DNA of 64,000 bases from an uncultured Arenicella sp. (GTDB lineage Bacteria; Pseudomonadota; Gammaproteobacteria; Arenicellales; Arenicellaceae), in assembly GCA_937974565.1 (NCBI GenBank), contig CALJWL010000035.1, positions 57,333 to 121,332 on the forward strand. The letters run 5' to 3'. Below the pieces are notes generated by a model. That model was given only the letters and a program-made list of their open reading frames with translations, was not told where the DNA came from and made no database searches. The position numbers were made by a program, and so were the translations under genes. Of the stretch, positions 20,565 to 28,800 are shown one piece after another (the first letter of the stretch is position 1; every line of letters begins with the position of its first letter).

Positions 20565-21245
20565 GTGAAGAAGAAACTGATATCCATTTTAATATACACC
20601 CTTGTAGCACCACTGTTTTGGCTGTATCTGCGAATAATCATGTGGACATCAAACGTAGAGAGAGTGGGTGAAAACAAGGTTGAAGAGTTGTATGAAAAAC
20701 ACCAAAGTCATACTTACGTGTTTTGGCACAACCAGCAATTCATGATGCCACTGATACGGCCTGATCGAAACATACGCCCCCTTGTGTCTGATAGCCGTGA
20801 TGGCGATTACATGGCTTGGCTGGCTAAACGTTTTGGCAATACCCCCATCCGAGGCTCGAGTTCAAGAGGAGGTATTCAGGCTCTAAAGCAGATGATTCGC
20901 CTATTAAAAAACGGGGCTGAAGTGGCCATCGCCACCGATGGCCCACGAGGGCCCGCGTTTAAAGTCAAACCTGGGGTTGTTCAACTAGGCCAATCTACCG
21001 GTACGCCGATTGTGCCTGTGGCGTACTCGGCAACCAAAAAGAAACGGTTTTCAAGTTGGGATCAATCGTTCATTCCTTATCCGTTTGGCCGGCTGGTTAT
21101 TGTGTACGGAGACCCTATCTACCTTGATCGTTCGCTCAAGCTTGATGACGGTGTTGATCTCGTGCAGCAAGGGTTAGACGTGGTTAACGCCACGGCAAAC
21201 AGCGCTATAGCAAAAGCGATGTCTAACAGTGGGCACAAAACATAA
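20565..21245 (+). CDS. DUF374 / lysophospholipid acyltransferase-family protein
   Basis: A 226-residue protein with an N-terminal membrane segment (about 5-28). The acyltransferase-like sequence is YVFWHNQQFMMPL (H-x4), VSDSRDGDYMA, RGSSSRGGIQAL and ATDGPRGPAFKVKPG. This is the DUF374 branch of the LPLAT superfamily, found in Gram-negative bacteria near lipid A genes. The exact reaction is not established. It starts 164 bases from the divergent LpxL-family gene. Confidence 0.85.
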   Translation: MKKKLISILIYTLVAPLFWLYLRIIMWTSNVERVGENKVEELYEKHQSHTYVFWHNQQFMMPLIRPDRNIRPLVSDSRDGDYMAWLAKRFGNTPIRGSSSRGGIQALKQMIRLLKNGAEVAIATDGPRGPAFKVKPGVVQLGQSTGTPIVPVAYSATKKKRFSSWDQSFIPYPFGRLVIVYGDPIYLDRSLKLDDGVDLVQQGLDVVNATANSAIAKAMSNSGHKT

Positions 21246-21340
21246 CGGTTGCACAGTGGCCTCACCGTCACTAAGGCCGCGTTCTGACAACCGCTCTGGT
21301 TTTTCTTAGCGCCAACTGATTTTAATCCAAGCTAATGGTT

Positions 21341-21368
21341 TTTATTGCCCTTTTTTTATTGCCCTTTA
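21341..21368. repeat. 14-bp tandem duplication
   Basis: The unit TTTATTGCCCTTTT at 21341-21354 is repeated with one change at 21355-21368. It lies in the convergent gap between the DUF374 gene and the ABC permease gene. It looks like a slippage product; no function is evident. Confidence 0.7.
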
Positions 21369-21402
21369 ATGCTTATAGACTCTGCCTAGCAAACGTTACT
21401 CA

Positions 21403-22161
21403 TTAAACACGTTCTCCCCGCCTGGCAACCGTGAACACTAAACACGACACCGAGAATATCAACCCGATAACTAATACGGTTAGAGTGTAACTGTCTACTC
21501 CGGTTAAACGGTTGATGACCACGGTGTCGGCCAATACCCCATTGAGAAACAACCAGTCCATTAAAATAACCAATACCGGCGACACCAAGGCCAACAAAAA
21601 TGGGTTTTTATTCGCGACTTGAGAACACAAAAGACACCACGCAATCGTGGGCAACATAGACCATAACAACACTTTGCCCAATTGGCTGAGGGCACTGACC
21701 AAATAAGATGACAGGTAATCAAAACCTTGCAAACCTAAAAAGACCATTGCAATGACGCTCTGCAACACCAAAATAGTAAGCGGCACTAACACTGTGGCGA
21801 CTGTTAATTTTGCTAAAACAGTTTGGGTATCGGATATCGGCAATGAACGCCAAAACAGCACGCTTTGGTCTTTGCGTTCGTCGTAAAGGCTGGATAATGC
21901 ATAAAAAATGGCCACCAAGAACATAACAATCATGACGATGTAATTCATCACACTCAGCGCTTTACCAATGGCCGTTGCCAGCCATGAGTCAACGGTGGAT
22001 TCAATGTTAAAGCCATCGGGCACATCAAAATCGATAGATAAGTTACCAAAGGCAAAGCTCATTTTCACCAACAAGGCCATACCCAGCAATATCAGTGGCA
22101 CGCGCCATAAGCTTTTATGCTCTGAGATTTCTCGCTTTAACAAGGCAATAAATACGGTCAT
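21403..22161 (-). CDS. ABC-2 type transporter permease
   Basis: A 252-residue integral membrane protein with about six hydrophobic helices. The N-terminal ALLKREISEHKSLWRVPLILLG is typical of ABC-2 permeases. The motif LYDERKDQSVLFWRSLPISD, between helices 2 and 3, is typical of the YtrC/D-like group that works with a separate ATPase. It follows the ATPase gene by 14 bases. The cargo is unknown; such pairs often answer to envelope stress or antibiotics. Confidence 0.85.
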   Translation of the reverse strand: MTVFIALLKREISEHKSLWRVPLILLGMALLVKMSFAFGNLSIDFDVPDGFNIESTVDSWLATAIGKALSVMNYIVMIVMFLVAIFYALSSLYDERKDQSVLFWRSLPISDTQTVLAKLTVATVLVPLTILVLQSVIAMVFLGLQGFDYLSSYLVSALSQLGKVLLWSMLPTIAWCLLCSQVANKNPFLLALVSPVLVILMDWLFLNGVLADTVVINRLTGVDSYTLTVLVIGLIFSVSCLVFTVARRGERV

Positions 22162-22175
22162 GATTTTCTACCTCT

Positions 22176-23042
22176 TTATGAGTTAGTGGCGACAAACAAG
22201 TCTTCAAGTGACGGTGAAACCACCGTACCATGCTCGGCTAGCACGGCTGGGTCGACGCCTTCGAAGATCAATTCTGTGTGATCAGGCAGTTGCCGCTGAT
22301 AAATTGGCTTTATATTAGGGTCACCAAATACAACGCTGCCAGAAACCAGCAACTTGCTGAATTTGATTTTTAGGTCGGCCTTGTTAATATCCAAGGTGAT
22401 AGCACCGTCACGAATAAACAGCACGCGCGTCAAAATGCTTTCGATTTCATCAATCTGGTGAGTGGTAATAAGAATACTACGCTGCTGATTAAAATAATCT
22501 TCAACTAAGCGATCTTGGAAATCTCGGCGCACTAAAACGTCTAAGCCCAACGTGGGTTCATCAAGCACTAAAAAGTCGGTGTTGATGGCTAAAATCACCG
22601 ATAAGTGCAAACGTGTCTTCATGCCCTTTGACAACGCTTCTATTTTTGAGGATTGCTGTATCGGCGTGTCTTTTAACAACGTTTTTGAGCGCTCAATATT
22701 GAACTGGGGGTGAACATCAGCCATGAACTTAAGTAACTCGCCAACCGTCATCCAACCCGGCAATGAAGCAACATCAGCAATGTAACTCATCTTTGTTAAT
22801 AGCTCAGCGCGATTCGCCATGGGGTTACGACCAAAGACAGAGAGTCCACCTGAAAATTTAAGTAAGCCCATCATGGCTTTCAATAAAGTGGATTTGCCCG
22901 CCCCATTCGGACCAATTAGGCCTACGATTTCACCAGGTCCAATTGAAAAGCTGACGTTATCTAAGGCGGTGGTCGCACCAAAGTGTTTGCTCACGTTATT
23001 AACATCAACAAACGGTTGACTGTTACTCGTTATCTCCTGCAT
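22176..23042 (-). CDS. ABC transporter ATP-binding protein
   Basis: A 288-residue ATPase subunit. Walker A is GPNGAGKST, the signature motif is LSKGMKTRLHLS, Walker B is FLVLDEPTLGLD, and the switch His is in LITTHQIDEIE. The C-terminal 70 residues form a short extra domain. I choose the ATG at 23042 because GAGGAG sits 8 bases upstream on the coding strand. The longer frame to a GTG at 23060 would translate across that ribosome binding site. It pairs with the downstream permease. No GntR-type regulator, common beside YtrB-like systems, is present. Confidence 0.9.
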   Translation of the reverse strand: MQEITSNSQPFVDVNNVSKHFGATTALDNVSFSIGPGEIVGLIGPNGAGKSTLLKAMMGLLKFSGGLSVFGRNPMANRAELLTKMSYIADVASLPGWMTVGELLKFMADVHPQFNIERSKTLLKDTPIQQSSKIEALSKGMKTRLHLSVILAINTDFLVLDEPTLGLDVLVRRDFQDRLVEDYFNQQRSILITTHQIDEIESILTRVLFIRDGAITLDINKADLKIKFSKLLVSGSVVFGDPNIKPIYQRQLPDHTELIFEGVDPAVLAEHGTVVSPSLEDLFVATNS

Positions 23043-23083
23043 TAAACGTTCTCTCCTCACTCAGTTTTATCATCCAACGCTTG

Positions 23084-23449
23084 TTAGGCGTTGCTGTTTA
23101 GGTACTCATCAAAGTACGCCTGTACACAATTTTTTACGTGCCGAAAACGATCTCCGCCCAAATGCACGCCACCGTACCAACGAGTTACCACAATCACATG
23201 GTCAACCCATGACTTCTCTTCCAGCATTCGTAAAATAATAGCGCCAGCCCCGCCCTCACCGTCGTCGTTTTTAATCGGTGTGCCATCGGCCAATAATACA
23301 GCCCATGTATTATGAGTGGCCTTTGCGTACTTCTTTTTTGCGCACAGCCCTCGCACCACACTTACGGCATCAGCTTTACTGTTGGCTTGACCGCCCGACA
23401 CCGCATATTTTGAACCGCGATCAGTCAATACGTGCCCGATTTGGTTCAT
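23084..23449 (-). CDS. IMPACT/YigZ N-terminal domain protein (UPF0029)
   Basis: A 121-residue protein consisting only of the IMPACT N-terminal domain: SKYAVSGGQANSKADAV, KKKYAKATHNTWAVLLADG, DDGEGGAGAIILRMLEE, and VVTRWYGGVHLGGDRF. YigZ-type proteins are about 200 residues because they carry a second ferredoxin-like domain, which is absent here. The gene sits 3 bases after sseA and 41 bases before the ABC ATPase gene. Function is not established; the domain is linked to translation control in eukaryotes. Confidence 0.85.
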   Translation of the reverse strand: MNQIGHVLTDRGSKYAVSGGQANSKADAVSVVRGLCAKKKYAKATHNTWAVLLADGTPIKNDDGEGGAGAIILRMLEEKSWVDHVIVVTRWYGGVHLGGDRFRHVKNCVQAYFDEYLNSNA

Positions 23450-23452
23450 GCG

Positions 23453-24349
23453 CTATTGATTGTCTGGCAAAAAAGCAGCGCCTTGCAAAACGGTTGCGTC
23501 TGGCGATGAAGCCCACTCAGCCCACGCACCGTCGTACAATTTATGCATGCCGAAACCCGCCTCATTAAGCGCCAAAGTAATGATGGCCGCTGTGACCCCT
23601 GAGCCGCACGATGTGACAATGGCTGTGTCATTGTTTGACGCGTCTAAACCATATTCTGAAAACCGTTTGAGCAACTCTGATTTTGTTTTAAGTCGGCCGT
23701 TTCTAAGTAGCTGATCAAATGGCAAAGAAACGGACCTTGGCATATGGCCAGATTCCAAACCCTGTCTAGGCTCAGCTTGTGTACCGGTAAACCGGCCATA
23801 CGAGCGGGCATCAAGCACCAAAAACTCAGCCGACTCAATATTCTTTATTAAGACGTTTCGATCAACCAAAAAGGTTTCATTAATGCTGGCTTTAAATGGC
23901 TTTTTGCCATCGAGTACCGCGTCATTGGTATTCTTCACAATTCGATCGGACTCTATCTCTTGGCCTGCTGCGCGCCACGCTGGCAAACCGCCGTCTAACA
24001 CTCTGACATTGTCGTGACCAAAAAGTTTAAACATCCACCACACTCTGGCGGCTGAGAACAGACCAACACTGTCATACACGATGACTTCATCAGAGTTACT
24101 AATACCCAGCTCTGTAGCCACGTTTGCAAATTGCTCAGCCGTTGGCAACATGTGAGGCAGCGATGAGCGTTGATCACAAACTTGGTCAATATCAAAAAAC
24201 ATTGCACCCGGAATGCGCGCCTCGATGAATTCTTGGTGGGCATCACTGTTTGACGCCGGCATGAACCATGACCCGTCTAATAACCGAACCGTTTGAGAGC
24301 CGATTTTTTGCTTCAATCTTTCCACACCACAAAGATTAGAGTGGCTCAT
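23453..24349 (-). CDS. sseA: 3-mercaptopyruvate/thiosulfate sulfurtransferase (tandem rhodanese)
   Basis: A 298-residue protein with two rhodanese domains. The catalytic Cys248 lies in SCGSGVTAAI. The CGSGVTA loop is the one associated with 3-mercaptopyruvate sulfurtransferases. The first domain holds ARVWWMFKLFGHDNVRVLDGGLPAW, and the second holds LDARSYGRFTG and ESGHMPRSVSLPF. It transfers sulfur from mercaptopyruvate to thiol acceptors or cyanide. Its start overlaps the DUF938 gene by 14 bases, inside a six-gene operon. Confidence 0.9.
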   Translation of the reverse strand: MSHSNLCGVERLKQKIGSQTVRLLDGSWFMPASNSDAHQEFIEARIPGAMFFDIDQVCDQRSSLPHMLPTAEQFANVATELGISNSDEVIVYDSVGLFSAARVWWMFKLFGHDNVRVLDGGLPAWRAAGQEIESDRIVKNTNDAVLDGKKPFKASINETFLVDRNVLIKNIESAEFLVLDARSYGRFTGTQAEPRQGLESGHMPRSVSLPFDQLLRNGRLKTKSELLKRFSEYGLDASNNDTAIVTSCGSGVTAAIITLALNEAGFGMHKLYDGAWAEWASSPDATVLQGAAFLPDNQ

Positions 24350-24950
24350 TTTTTCTCTGCCAAATAAGACATTGATTGTTCGCTGGCATTGAATGATCGC
24401 TCAGCAAAGCAAGACCACAAGAAGCGGCCAGTTCATTCAACCATTCAAAATCACGAATCCCGCTACCCACACCGCGGCTTCTCAAACTTTGATCAAACGC
24501 CGCATTACTGTCGCTGGTGAATTTACCCGCGTATTTAAAAGGCCCGTAAATGACCAACTTGCCGTCGGGTTTTAAAACTTTCGGCAAACCAGAAAAGAAG
24601 GCCACCACATCAGGCTCTGCCATAATATGAATGGTGTTGGCGGTATAAATAAGATCGTAAGTGGCTCTATTTTCGACCCAAACAGGTTGGTTCACGTCCA
24701 GTTCTAATGGTGGCAACACATTGCCTACCCCTGCCACCGCCAACTGCGCAAGAATGCCATCATGGTATTCAAGACGATCACTGGTTTGCCAACTGAGGTT
24801 GGGGGTTTGCTGTGAAAAATAAATGGCGTGTTGAGCAGTGCCGCTACCAACCTCCAATACGCTCTTTGCATGCTTAAAATGTTCGCTAAGCACGGTTAAA
24901 ATTGGGTCTTTATTGCGCTCGCACGCTTCTGAGTATGGGATTTCCATCAA
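24336..24950 (-). CDS. DUF938 SAM-dependent methyltransferase-like protein
   Basis: A 204-residue protein of the DUF938 family. The N-terminus PYSEACERNKDPIL and the SAM-binding VLEVGSGTAQHAIYFSQ (about 36-52) are characteristic, as are YTANTIHIM and LIYGPFKYAG. The substrate is unknown. It overlaps the SGNH gene start-to-stop by 4 bases and sseA by 14 bases, so translation is coupled on both sides. Confidence 0.88.
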   Translation of the reverse strand: MMEIPYSEACERNKDPILTVLSEHFKHAKSVLEVGSGTAQHAIYFSQQTPNLSWQTSDRLEYHDGILAQLAVAGVGNVLPPLELDVNQPVWVENRATYDLIYTANTIHIMAEPDVVAFFSGLPKVLKPDGKLVIYGPFKYAGKFTSDSNAAFDQSLRSRGVGSGIRDFEWLNELAASCGLALLSDHSMPANNQCLIWQRKNEPL

Positions 24951-25711
24951 CGCTCATCATCAAGAAGTAAATTTATAATTGGCGGTAAAAAAAAACTCGG
25001 CTGTTGCAAGCTTTGCTGCAACGCAGAAAACCAAATGTCGGCAACCAATGCATCACCCGCCGGATTAAAATGAATGCTGTCGGCTGAGTAAATATCGGGC
25101 CAACCGCTGATGGCCTGATTGTAAATTTCCGCCACCACTAAATCATCAAAACGTTCAGTTAAACGCCGTATCTCATCGTTTAACTGTAATACACGCCCAT
25201 TGCTGCCACTAAAACGACCACCAATTAAGGGGGGAGCTGTTGCAACGATTGGAGTTCGCCCAACGTCTAAAGTGCGCTGTATCATGGTGGCAATATTTTC
25301 CACCGCACCAGACAAAGAACGACCAAAGATCATGTCATTTGTACCGGCAAGAATCAGCACAAACTGACTATCACGCTCACCCAACACACTGTTGAAACGG
25401 GCCACCATTTCAGCGGTTACTTCGCCGGTATTCCCATAATTGTAGATTCGTGTTTGCGTGAGACTTTTTAGCCCCGGCTGCCAACCACCAACCCCTTCTT
25501 GCCCATTGCCTCGACAACTGCGCTGATCGGCTGGCGCCACCACTCGGCTCCCTTGCGCGCGGCAGATAAAATCACCACCAGAACGCGACAACCCAGCTGT
25601 TAAACTGTCGCCTACCGTAATGATGTCACCCAGTTCTTGTGAATTAACCATGGTGGAGTTGATACTCACCCACACAATGGCGACAAAAAATATGCGAAAC
25701 CGTAACACCAT
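24947..25711 (-). CDS. secreted SGNH/GDSL hydrolase with hydrophobic-acidic tail
   Basis: A 254-residue protein with an N-terminal signal peptide (about 1-24). GDSLTAG places Ser36 as nucleophile, GNTGE supplies the Gly block, AGTNDMIF the Asn block, and DSIHFNPAGD the Asp/His pair. The domain is close to TesA/GDSL esterases but carries an insert with two cysteines (near CRAQGSR and RSCRGNG) that could form a disulfide. The last residues, PPIINLLLDDER, form a short hydrophobic stretch ending in acidic residues that is not part of the fold. It is the first large gene of the operon. Confidence 0.88.
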   Translation of the reverse strand: MVLRFRIFFVAIVWVSINSTMVNSQELGDIITVGDSLTAGLSRSGGDFICRAQGSRVVAPADQRSCRGNGQEGVGGWQPGLKSLTQTRIYNYGNTGEVTAEMVARFNSVLGERDSQFVLILAGTNDMIFGRSLSGAVENIATMIQRTLDVGRTPIVATAPPLIGGRFSGSNGRVLQLNDEIRRLTERFDDLVVAEIYNQAISGWPDIYSADSIHFNPAGDALVADIWFSALQQSLQQPSFFLPPIINLLLDDER

Positions 25712-25712
25712 T

Positions 25713-25943
25713 TTAATGCCTATATTTTAGCTCATGACGCCTGCGGCCACTTTCAACACCACACTCGACACTCACGCTTTCACTTAATGCACTATTAACA
25801 AAGAACACGGCCTTCTCTGAAAGAAAATCATTAAAATGGTTATTCATGCTATGACTCTGTTCTACATCTGGATTGTTGAATGATATCAAAGTAGCACGAA
25901 TTTTCCTTGTAAATAACTCGTTTAAACCAATGAACCCAATCAT
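25713..25943 (-). CDS. small hypothetical ORF upstream of the SGNH gene
   Basis: A 76-codon frame whose stop lies one base before the SGNH start. A more likely start is the ATG at 25847, giving 44 residues beginning MNNHFNDFLSEKAVFF. I recognise no domain and see no strong Shine-Dalgarno sequence. The tight join to the operon is the only positive sign; it may be the leader region of that operon rather than a gene. Confidence 0.25.
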   Translation of the reverse strand: MIGFIGLNELFTRKIRATLISFNNPDVEQSHSMNNHFNDFLSEKAVFFVNSALSESVSVECGVESGRRRHELKYRH

Positions 25944-26175
25944 GCAGACACACCTTATTTGCCCAAATCAGGCCTCATCATCATCTTTCATGGCTATACT
26001 TTGATTACCGCAAAGTCTTAGCGAGCCTACACTAAAGAACGCTAGCGGTTCGGGCATTCTTAAAACGACACATCAAAAATAACCATTATAAATTGATTTA
26101 CGCCGCCTGGATATTGTAAGAGGCCCCATTGACATACCTCGCTCACAAAACTTATCAACCAAGCCAATAAAACGC

Positions 26176-27285
26176 ATGACCTTTACCGAAATTGCCATTT
26201 TAAATATTGAACGTGTTCTGGGTATTGAAAATCAATTTTTATCCACGAATGCATGGGCCGCCGCGATCACCACACTTGTTGTGTTTGGTTTATTGGCGCT
26301 TATCATGCACTTGATCGCTAGAGGGCTGATCAAACTGTTCACCGCACGATACCCATCAGAGTTAGGCAACAACCTAGTGCTGACCATTCGAGCCCCGATA
26401 TCACTTTCTGCCATGGTCACTGGCATTGCTTTGTCGTTTAGACACTTTGATACACCACCGCTTTTGCTGCAACGCGTCGACAGTATCATGCTCACCATCA
26501 TGCTTATTTTTTGGTTTCTCGCTGTTGTCCGTGGGTCACGGCTATTACTCACGGCTATGAGCAAGCAAAGAAACGGGAAAGCTTCTCTTATCAGCGCGCA
26601 AACTCTACCGCTATTTCAAAATTTTTCCTTCATGGTGGCACTCGTGTATTCGCTTTACCTTTTTTTCAAAGCTTGGGGGGTAGACCTTACGGCTTGGGTT
26701 GCTTCAGCGGGCATTGTCGGTGTCGCCATTGGCTTCGCGGCTAAAGACACACTGGCGAATTTGATTTCTGGGATTTTCATTGTTGCTGATGCGCCTTACA
26801 AACTGGGCGACATGGTTGTACTAGAAACACTGGAGCGTGGAGAAATAACGCATATTGGCTTACGCAGTACTCGCATGTTTACTACCGATCACGCTGAAAT
26901 CACCATTCCCAATTCGGTTATGGGTAATTCTAAAGTCATCAATGAATCTGGGGGGTGCCACCAAAAAAGCCGCATCCGAATTCCTGTTGGCGTCGCTTAT
27001 GGCAGCGACCTTAATCAAGTCAAAAGTTTGCTAATGGAAGTGGCACTGAATCATCGAGAAGTGTGCAGTGCGCCACAACACCGTGTGCGCTTCAGAGTCT
27101 TCGGCGCATCAAGTGTGGATTTAGAGCTTTTGTGTTGGATTAACGACCCACAATCTCGAGGTAGAATCGTTGATGAACTCAATACTCTGATCTATGAGGA
27201 ATTTCAAAAACACGAAGTGGAAATCCCTTACGCAAAACAAGATATCTATATTCGATCTGTTTCAAATTCACAGCAGCCTCTTTAG
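26176..27285 (+). CDS. mechanosensitive ion channel, MscS family
   Basis: A 369-residue protein with about five N-terminal hydrophobic helices. The pore-lining and beta-domain block is WVASAGIVGVAIGFAAKDTLANLISGIFIVADAPYKLGD, split here only by name; it spans about residues 173-213. The F-A-A-K-D-T-L-A-N motif and the following beta domain (TTDHAEITIPNS) mark the MscS superfamily. It would open under membrane tension in osmotic down-shock. It is monocistronic, with no close neighbours on its strand. Confidence 0.93.
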   Translation: MTFTEIAILNIERVLGIENQFLSTNAWAAAITTLVVFGLLALIMHLIARGLIKLFTARYPSELGNNLVLTIRAPISLSAMVTGIALSFRHFDTPPLLLQRVDSIMLTIMLIFWFLAVVRGSRLLLTAMSKQRNGKASLISAQTLPLFQNFSFMVALVYSLYLFFKAWGVDLTAWVASAGIVGVAIGFAAKDTLANLISGIFIVADAPYKLGDMVVLETLERGEITHIGLRSTRMFTTDHAEITIPNSVMGNSKVINESGGCHQKSRIRIPVGVAYGSDLNQVKSLLMEVALNHREVCSAPQHRVRFRVFGASSVDLELLCWINDPQSRGRIVDELNTLIYEEFQKHEVEIPYAKQDIYIRSVSNSQQPL

Positions 27286-27430
27286 GCCGGCTTGAATTGT
27301 TAAAATCGCAATACGTTAACTTGTCCGCTGTTCTATTCATTACACAGGGTTGATCAAACGTGTATAAAACAACCAACTCTTTGCACCGTGTAGCACCAAG
27401 CTTAAATTTTAAAAGTGGCACAAACCTATT

Positions 27431-28696
27431 ATGAGTTCTAAACAGAAAAAGTTAGTTATTGTGGGCGGCGGGTTCGCTGGCGTGACTCTGGCAAAAAAAC
27501 TTGAGCGAAGCATGCCTTCAAATTGGGACATCTATTTGCTGTGCAAAACAAATTTTATTACCTACAACCCTCTGCTTCCAGAAGTCATAGGCGCATCCAT
27601 TCTTCCGGGGCATGTACAAGCCCCTGTGCGTTTAATTCTAAAGCGTACTCGCATTCGTATGGTTACGGTCGATAACATAGATTACGAAGCTCGCACGGTT
27701 TATTACCACAACGACTGCCAATCTAGCCTGCAATTTGATCAAATAGTACTTGCCGCTGGGGTGAAAGCAAACACGAGCATGTTAACAGGGCTTCAGCAGC
27801 ACTCACTTCCACTCAAAACGGTGGGCGATGCGTTGCGAATCCGCAATCAAGTTATTGAACGGTTAGAGCAAGCAACCATCCACCCTGACCCTCAACGCCG
27901 CAAGCAATTGACCACATTCATTGTACTAGGAGGCGGTTTCAGTGGTGTTGAAACGGCTGGGGAGTTAGAAGATTTTTTGGTTTCTGCGCAACGGTTTTAT
28001 AAAAACGTGTCTCGACAAGACTGCAAAATCGTATTGATTCACAGCACCGATCGATTATTACCAGAGTTGTCTACAAAACTCAGCCACATCACTGAAAAAA
28101 ACTTTGCTAAACGCGGCATCAGTGTGCGACTCAACGAACGAGCCCAAGAAATTAGAGCCGAAAAAGTAATCTTAAAAAGCGGGGAAGTCATTGAAGGGGC
28201 GACCATAATCTGCACGATCGGCACCACCGCGCACCCCTTCTTAAACAGCCCCAACCTGCCTTGTGAGCGTGGCCGAGTGCTGACCAATAATGACATGTCT
28301 GTCGGCGGCCCTGATGGCGTTTGGGCTCTGGGCGATTGCGCACTTGTTCCAAACTTAAAGACAGGCCAACTTTGCCCTCCTACCGCACAGTTTGCTGACC
28401 GACAAGCCAAAGTTCTAGCAAAAAACATTACAGCTAAACTGGCCGGTAAACCAACCAACGCGTTTTCTTACACACCTCAAGGCATGCTTGCCTCAATAGG
28501 TCACAACAAAGCCGTCGCCGAAATTTACGGCATGCGATTTACCGGGCTCATTGGGTTTATGTTATGGCGTGGTGTGTATTTAATGAAAGTGCCAACGCTC
28601 GCTCGCAAGGTCAGACTGTTTCTTGAGTGGAATTGGGCAATGTTCTTTCCGCCGGACATCGCTCACTTAGGCTATAAACAATCAGACGAAGAATAA
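27431..28696 (+). CDS. type II NADH dehydrogenase-like NAD(P)/FAD-dependent oxidoreductase
   Basis: A 421-residue two-Rossmann flavoprotein. FAD-binding VIVGGGFAGVTLAKKL is at about residues 8-23 (it reads LVIVGGGFAG). The NAD-binding segment is FIVLGGGFSGVETAGELEDF (about 162-181). The C-terminal FAD contact is VWALGDCALVPN. The segment CPPTAQFADRQA is typical of NDH-2 enzymes. It would oxidise NADH and pass electrons to ubiquinone without pumping protons. The C-terminal membrane-associating part is present (WRGVYLMKVPTLARKVR). A sulfide:quinone-like role is less likely because the characteristic cysteines are not evident. Confidence 0.88.
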   Translation: MSSKQKKLVIVGGGFAGVTLAKKLERSMPSNWDIYLLCKTNFITYNPLLPEVIGASILPGHVQAPVRLILKRTRIRMVTVDNIDYEARTVYYHNDCQSSLQFDQIVLAAGVKANTSMLTGLQQHSLPLKTVGDALRIRNQVIERLEQATIHPDPQRRKQLTTFIVLGGGFSGVETAGELEDFLVSAQRFYKNVSRQDCKIVLIHSTDRLLPELSTKLSHITEKNFAKRGISVRLNERAQEIRAEKVILKSGEVIEGATIICTIGTTAHPFLNSPNLPCERGRVLTNNDMSVGGPDGVWALGDCALVPNLKTGQLCPPTAQFADRQAKVLAKNITAKLAGKPTNAFSYTPQGMLASIGHNKAVAEIYGMRFTGLIGFMLWRGVYLMKVPTLARKVRLFLEWNWAMFFPPDIAHLGYKQSDEE

Positions 28697-28800
28697 GCAC
28701 CGTGATTACTGCATTTCGGTTCGATTTGAAAAACAGCGCATAACAGTCACCCAAATTCATCCACCATTGTTAAACTTGTGCCTATAACCCGGAGAAACGA

